Shown: positions 9,201 through 9,960 of the stretch, in pieces
Position numbering within the stretch: position 1 is the first letter of the stretch
Layout of the letters: every line of letters starts with the position of its first letter
From: Eubacteriales Family XIII. Incertae Sedis bacterium
Lineage (GTDB): Bacteria > Bacillota > Clostridia > Peptostreptococcales > Anaerovoracaceae
Direction: 5' to 3'
DNA length: 9,960 bases
NCBI GenBank assembly: GCA_031276775.1
Contig: JAISML010000044.1
Location: forward strand, 1 to 9,960
Translations under genes and position numbers: made by a program
Notes under the pieces: generated by a model
What the model saw: only the letters and a program-made list of their open reading frames with translations
Database searches by the model: none
What the model was told of the DNA's origin: nothing

Positions 9201-9960
9201 CCGATTCCAAGCGCGATCCGCTTCAGTTGGTGCGCGCCGGCCTCAATACCGGCTACGCGGAAATGATGGGTACGGACGCTGTCGTCATGGACGACCCGAA
9301 CTCCCTGCTCAGCGATACAATGAAAGAGAAACTCAGCGTCATCACGAAGATGGTGGCGCTCGGCGTGTTTCGCACCATCGTTCCGTCGATGTCTTTCAAC
9401 AAATTCGTGGAAGCGTTGAAAGATCCGAAAAGCGAAGCCTACGCCCTCAGCGCCGGGCGCATAGGCGTCGCCTTGGCGGACGCGGAGTTTGAAAAGAAAG
9501 ACAACTTCGGCGGCGTGCCGCTCGGCGAACGCTACCGCCCGCTTGCGAAAGGCGCGGAGAAAGGTGTGGCTTCCGAAAAGTCCATGGCGCTCGCGCGGCA
9601 TTTCGTGCGCGAATTTGCAACCGAGGCTTCGCAGACGAAACCGCCCAAGCAATGGCTGGAAGAGAATGCGGGCTCACAACAGTCCGATTTCGCGGTCTCT
9701 CAGTCGTTGCTCAGGAAAGAATTCGGGAAAGAGACCGCCGCCGCCGACAAAGCGCTCAGGGTCGGCGAAATGATCGGAAACCTCACCGAACGCGTGGCAA
9801 AGGACAGTGTGCTTCACATCTCCGGCTACGTCGGCGGCACGATCGGCGCGTCGGCCACCCTGGCGGAGATGACGGGGCGCATCGATCTCGGACTGGCGAT
9901 CGAAAACGATCTGAGCGTCGAGCACAGCGCCGACGACCGCTGGAGCGTCTATGTCGGCGG
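3203..9960 (+). CDS. Giant helical coiled-coil repeat protein of unknown function, 3' end outside window
   Basis: Unrecognised protein of at least 2252 residues; the frame has no stop before the window edge. Start: ATG 3203 has GGAGG at 3193-3197, five bases upstream; an in-frame ATG at 3191 with a poorer site (GGAAAG) would add four residues. There is no signal peptide and no membrane segment. Residues 1-350 are mixed and acidic at the N-terminus (His-Met-His near residue 38). Residues 350-405 are a very charged Arg/Glu coiled coil ending in an Ala run; 547-610 and 1174-1243 are two more charged helices of coiled-coil type. Residues 1230-2033 are four diverged repeats, with an outlying partial unit near 877. 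The rest of the visible sequence (2034-2252) is helical with some Gly-rich turns near the end. No nucleotide-binding, nuclease, protease or kinase motif was found. Possible roles are a cytoskeletal or scaffold protein, or a secreted effector; none is shown. The neighbouring acetyltransferase is the only functional hint. Confidence 0.9.
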   Translation, partial: MPGDSLYSDEQQRISKEFHGFITDDVEVARHDEADTDYHMHAAVHEGEQFFFANAYNRGEEHNYGIKSTARRFDAGLEPAVLDETGSKSERKKKRQAYEAAKKKWEEAGRRQVLYDAANAWLESKIVSERMESAKNGEDVLSVPKDYEAVMAADVSEDPALAVKQAEYQKYGTDPRYQLLLREENRWIGIALVSRTEEEMDRLPEEERAGVAEADAFYEEMFAGINRARDFMAAGYAVSGGRDAESQKIYGRLTRRLAEASNSYALNEREVKARQKISLEISSAPGFDRESVLLACQSKAKVQEQIRFMLREEIRRIVRLIEIAQNPDADVLTDGDERYLSLNGIETEDFRKIRERRERHAADIERDREEAEQRRLEEERRIEEQRRAEAEAERKRLLEAAAAAFKGDLDERLEAVLRYVADLRSDLLALKQGATREAAETVNQLADLKREIDEFLVSSGYEGELKEAFGASAAAAEGKRIDVAASVSEAFGVYRLRTKETHGALQDDITETRVDFLVDAEASEYCDEFARAEFDLMIDDEINNDAELRKVTDGLNADLRRIRDVLDRARDTTDENDRKIDREERIEYMKKLDAALTDLEKRQAELRSLEVDDGAGAEERKRELHTRLFEKRVEGYGAAVTGIRENIATLVFAKYGRAIRRRTDIERNLPKTANAIMTERIERASMSDKDVNGLLERISKGRVTDDDIGTLRENFALFLTKKYRGNEQLDARLDRVVSGAGSVREEDRAALSAAVRYIITTDRQPDLKNALETASNATLEELRQELGALNSDVRDGLKISSREGANNIGAKLGALKRIARKNLIASDFATFEEELNAASRGCLPGMKEQLGGADAYTKHEYLDRLLMDAELHPGVLWQLRAMTPQAQESLLKRIYEDREGALAAIDEFLIGREDLDDLALVLKAKALKLHAEPEGDPDGRKMYSMTAGHDALRLVRSCRGFIRDVKKKRPGDLALIDRLEQMEALDDRALVETLLRGKAAGNLPGMQFMYLNTYALMLSAEKGAQVSAGEVQATEAGKGFTIETIEAALTSGLASREQYDKAAVLLKTQADVYNGERLGNRVMNFFGDLIGRDLSRERLGLRALNGLIDLEDQAEARELQMALARDVYKTKLAHYDPANVNLLRKITENTHEGYFIKDDLGHQLALAAGASLYKEKKTKEEAARAEAVRRRRQERIDGRQKQIDELRTRDGEARSVYDEASRKAIDGLLDARDRRRDRLLENQKSPAVRGSAHIALSVLVMQALFAKAQELMAEAANGVTKDRAAGLTADWKEITDAARALSAEDKGFGKYFSLSTMTKETEKTKDQIADADKARAVALRTLFAKLTEIRDVRKATKEDLGKILREMAQAAEQVFEEQDGLTTTERAKAALLLDMEDHGINPSDVLLGIFGKGSVKGESVTNELMFAAIQNIPDLLGKSRLVRKKLMPDDRRQALRDARLRRAAALGEDPDRTIPGSSELALIVFALNASLAHLTDASDRNWRHYAGVIGKLAEKNEALLGRFNLRAMTDEGKADLDENDMIRRDDFMRRIKAVINAGSNESKCRAAAVALDEFMNANSMLPLANAALLENSVPLTKEKLDAQVDGIVADTAEKTALKGLYRGMFDKRMEQLKAGGGKDERSGAQLVEDARLARRDAGIEDDETGAVFALTLTAMHTLSAMIPTQETDTGEEWSAYREALDALRSRLPKEMNLLAITADGKDSSILPEIKAINENFVALLSFAARADNRNDFYSGMKNLTDFFDLYHIGKRADAVIRADAHLTKTGREADMKQALGDGSGNARLSDIRNRVAEYYEQISKNAMGRKLHEAGNAGGSEAELVFEARGERTGKYGLKTDAVQGATLALSVIGIHTMCAFVKDLRDEKLWTYTPDEIKGAFAALRTRLDDRNSNHAFNLEAMTSDEADLMEGSHVQRLRRDYKALIDAFQTCKTKQEIREAAETLYLFGLAHKLRGRAEAAIAMKAAKRTFREKLDKAICKETDSKRDPLQLVRAGLNTGYAEMMGTDAVVMDDPNSLLSDTMKEKLSVITKMVALGVFRTIVPSMSFNKFVEALKDPKSEAYALSAGRIGVALADAEFEKKDNFGGVPLGERYRPLAKGAEKGVASEKSMALARHFVREFATEASQTKPPKQWLEENAGSQQSDFAVSQSLLRKEFGKETAAADKALRVGEMIGNLTERVAKDSVLHISGYVGGTIGASATLAEMTGRIDLGLAIENDLSVEHSADDRWSVYVG
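4250..4417 (+). other. Coiled-coil region 1 of the giant protein
   Basis: Residues about 350-405 are almost entirely Arg, Glu, Ala, Lys and Asp with regularly spaced Leu and Ile, including repeated Glu-Glu-x-x-Arg and Glu-Ala-Glu-Ala-Glu patterns, then five consecutive Ala. There is no Pro or Gly. This composition is typical of a long single helix or coiled coil and separates the N-terminal segment from the rest. Confidence 0.7.
5831..6000 (+). repeat. Outlying partial copy of the giant protein's repeat
   Basis: Residues 877-883 read WQLRAMT and match the heptad that marks the tandem repeats further on (FNLRAMT and relatives). The following 50 residues also follow their pattern: a charged helix, a hydrophobic Ala-Ala-Ile-Asp-Glu-Phe, a short polar turn, then a Leu/Ala-rich helix (compare Ala-Leu-Ile-Asp-Ala-Phe in unit 4). 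The upstream half of the unit is not clearly recognisable. A weaker match, VNLLRKIT at residues 1140-1147 (bases 6620-6643), may be another decayed copy between here and the array. Confidence 0.5.
6890..9301 (+). repeat. Tandem array of four diverged ~190-225-residue repeats in the giant protein
   Basis: Units run approximately 6890-7570, 7571-8146, 8147-8728 and 8729-9301 (residues 1230-1456, 1457-1648, 1649-1842, 1843-2033). Each opens with a charged helix holding Asp/Glu-Ala-Arg (DARDRRR, DARLRRA, DARLARR, EARGERT). A hydrophobic helix follows, with Ala-Leu then Ser, Ile or Thr and a later Leu or Met (IALSVLVMQAL, LALIVFALNASL, FALTLTAMHTL, LALSVIGIHTM). Next come a helix with Trp or Tyr, the marker heptad (FSLSTMT 1312, FNLRAMT 1523, MNLLAIT 1711, FNLEAMT 1914) and two further helices. 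The Asp/Glu-Ala-Arg landmarks of units 2-4 are 192 and 194 residues apart. Identity is low, so the duplications are old. A fifth, more decayed unit may begin near residue 2044 (Lys-Leu-Ser-Val-Ile). Confidence 0.75.

Noticed and set aside
7103..9652. Antisense open frame of 849 codons over the giant gene
   Set aside because: Same codon register as the sense gene; it ends precisely at the single sense CTA codon at 7103-7105. A mirror of codon bias, not a gene.
3203..9960. Giant gene as a phage tape-measure protein
   Set aside because: No membrane segments, no phage structural genes beside it, and the repeat units are far longer than tape-measure repeats.

Overview
The window holds four genes, all on the + strand and closely packed, in DNA that is clearly GC-rich. 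It contains no RNA gene, insertion sequence, CRISPR array or phage hallmark, and no gap longer than about 150 bases. The genes with clear Shine-Dalgarno sequences, sigma70-type promoters and a two-fold DASS/SLC13-type transporter point to a bacterium. A DASS transporter beside a sensory LuxR regulator would fit an anaerobic, organic-acid-using group such as Synergistota, but that taxonomic guess is weak because no marker gene is present.

Region 1 (1-770) is the 3' end of a DASS/SLC13-like anion symporter that starts upstream of the window. It ends at a GC-rich hairpin. Region 2 (771-2023) has a near-consensus promoter, a short leader and a LuxR-type transcription factor with GAF-like and PAS-like sensory segments. 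The regulator may control the transporter next to it, but this rests on position only. Region 3 (2024-3141) has its own extended -10 promoter and a two-part GNAT-fold acetyltransferase.

Region 4 (3203 to the window end, about two thirds of the sequence) is one uninterrupted reading frame of at least 2252 codons that has no stop before the edge. It is the main content of the window and is easily missed, because it has no stop here and two antisense frames of more than 830 codons lie over it. The predicted protein is very large, highly charged and almost wholly helical. It has no signal peptide or membrane segment, has at least three coiled-coil-like stretches, and carries a diverged tandem repeat of about 190-225 residues. 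The repeat is marked by a heptad of the form aromatic/Met-x-Leu-x-x-Met/Ile-Thr. I do not recognise the family.

How the genes work together: the transporter and LuxR gene look like one neighbourhood, and the acetyltransferase and giant gene another. The 61-base gap between the last two has no convincing terminator, so they may share a transcript. The giant repeat protein, possibly paired with the acetyltransferase, is the best candidate here for something undescribed.
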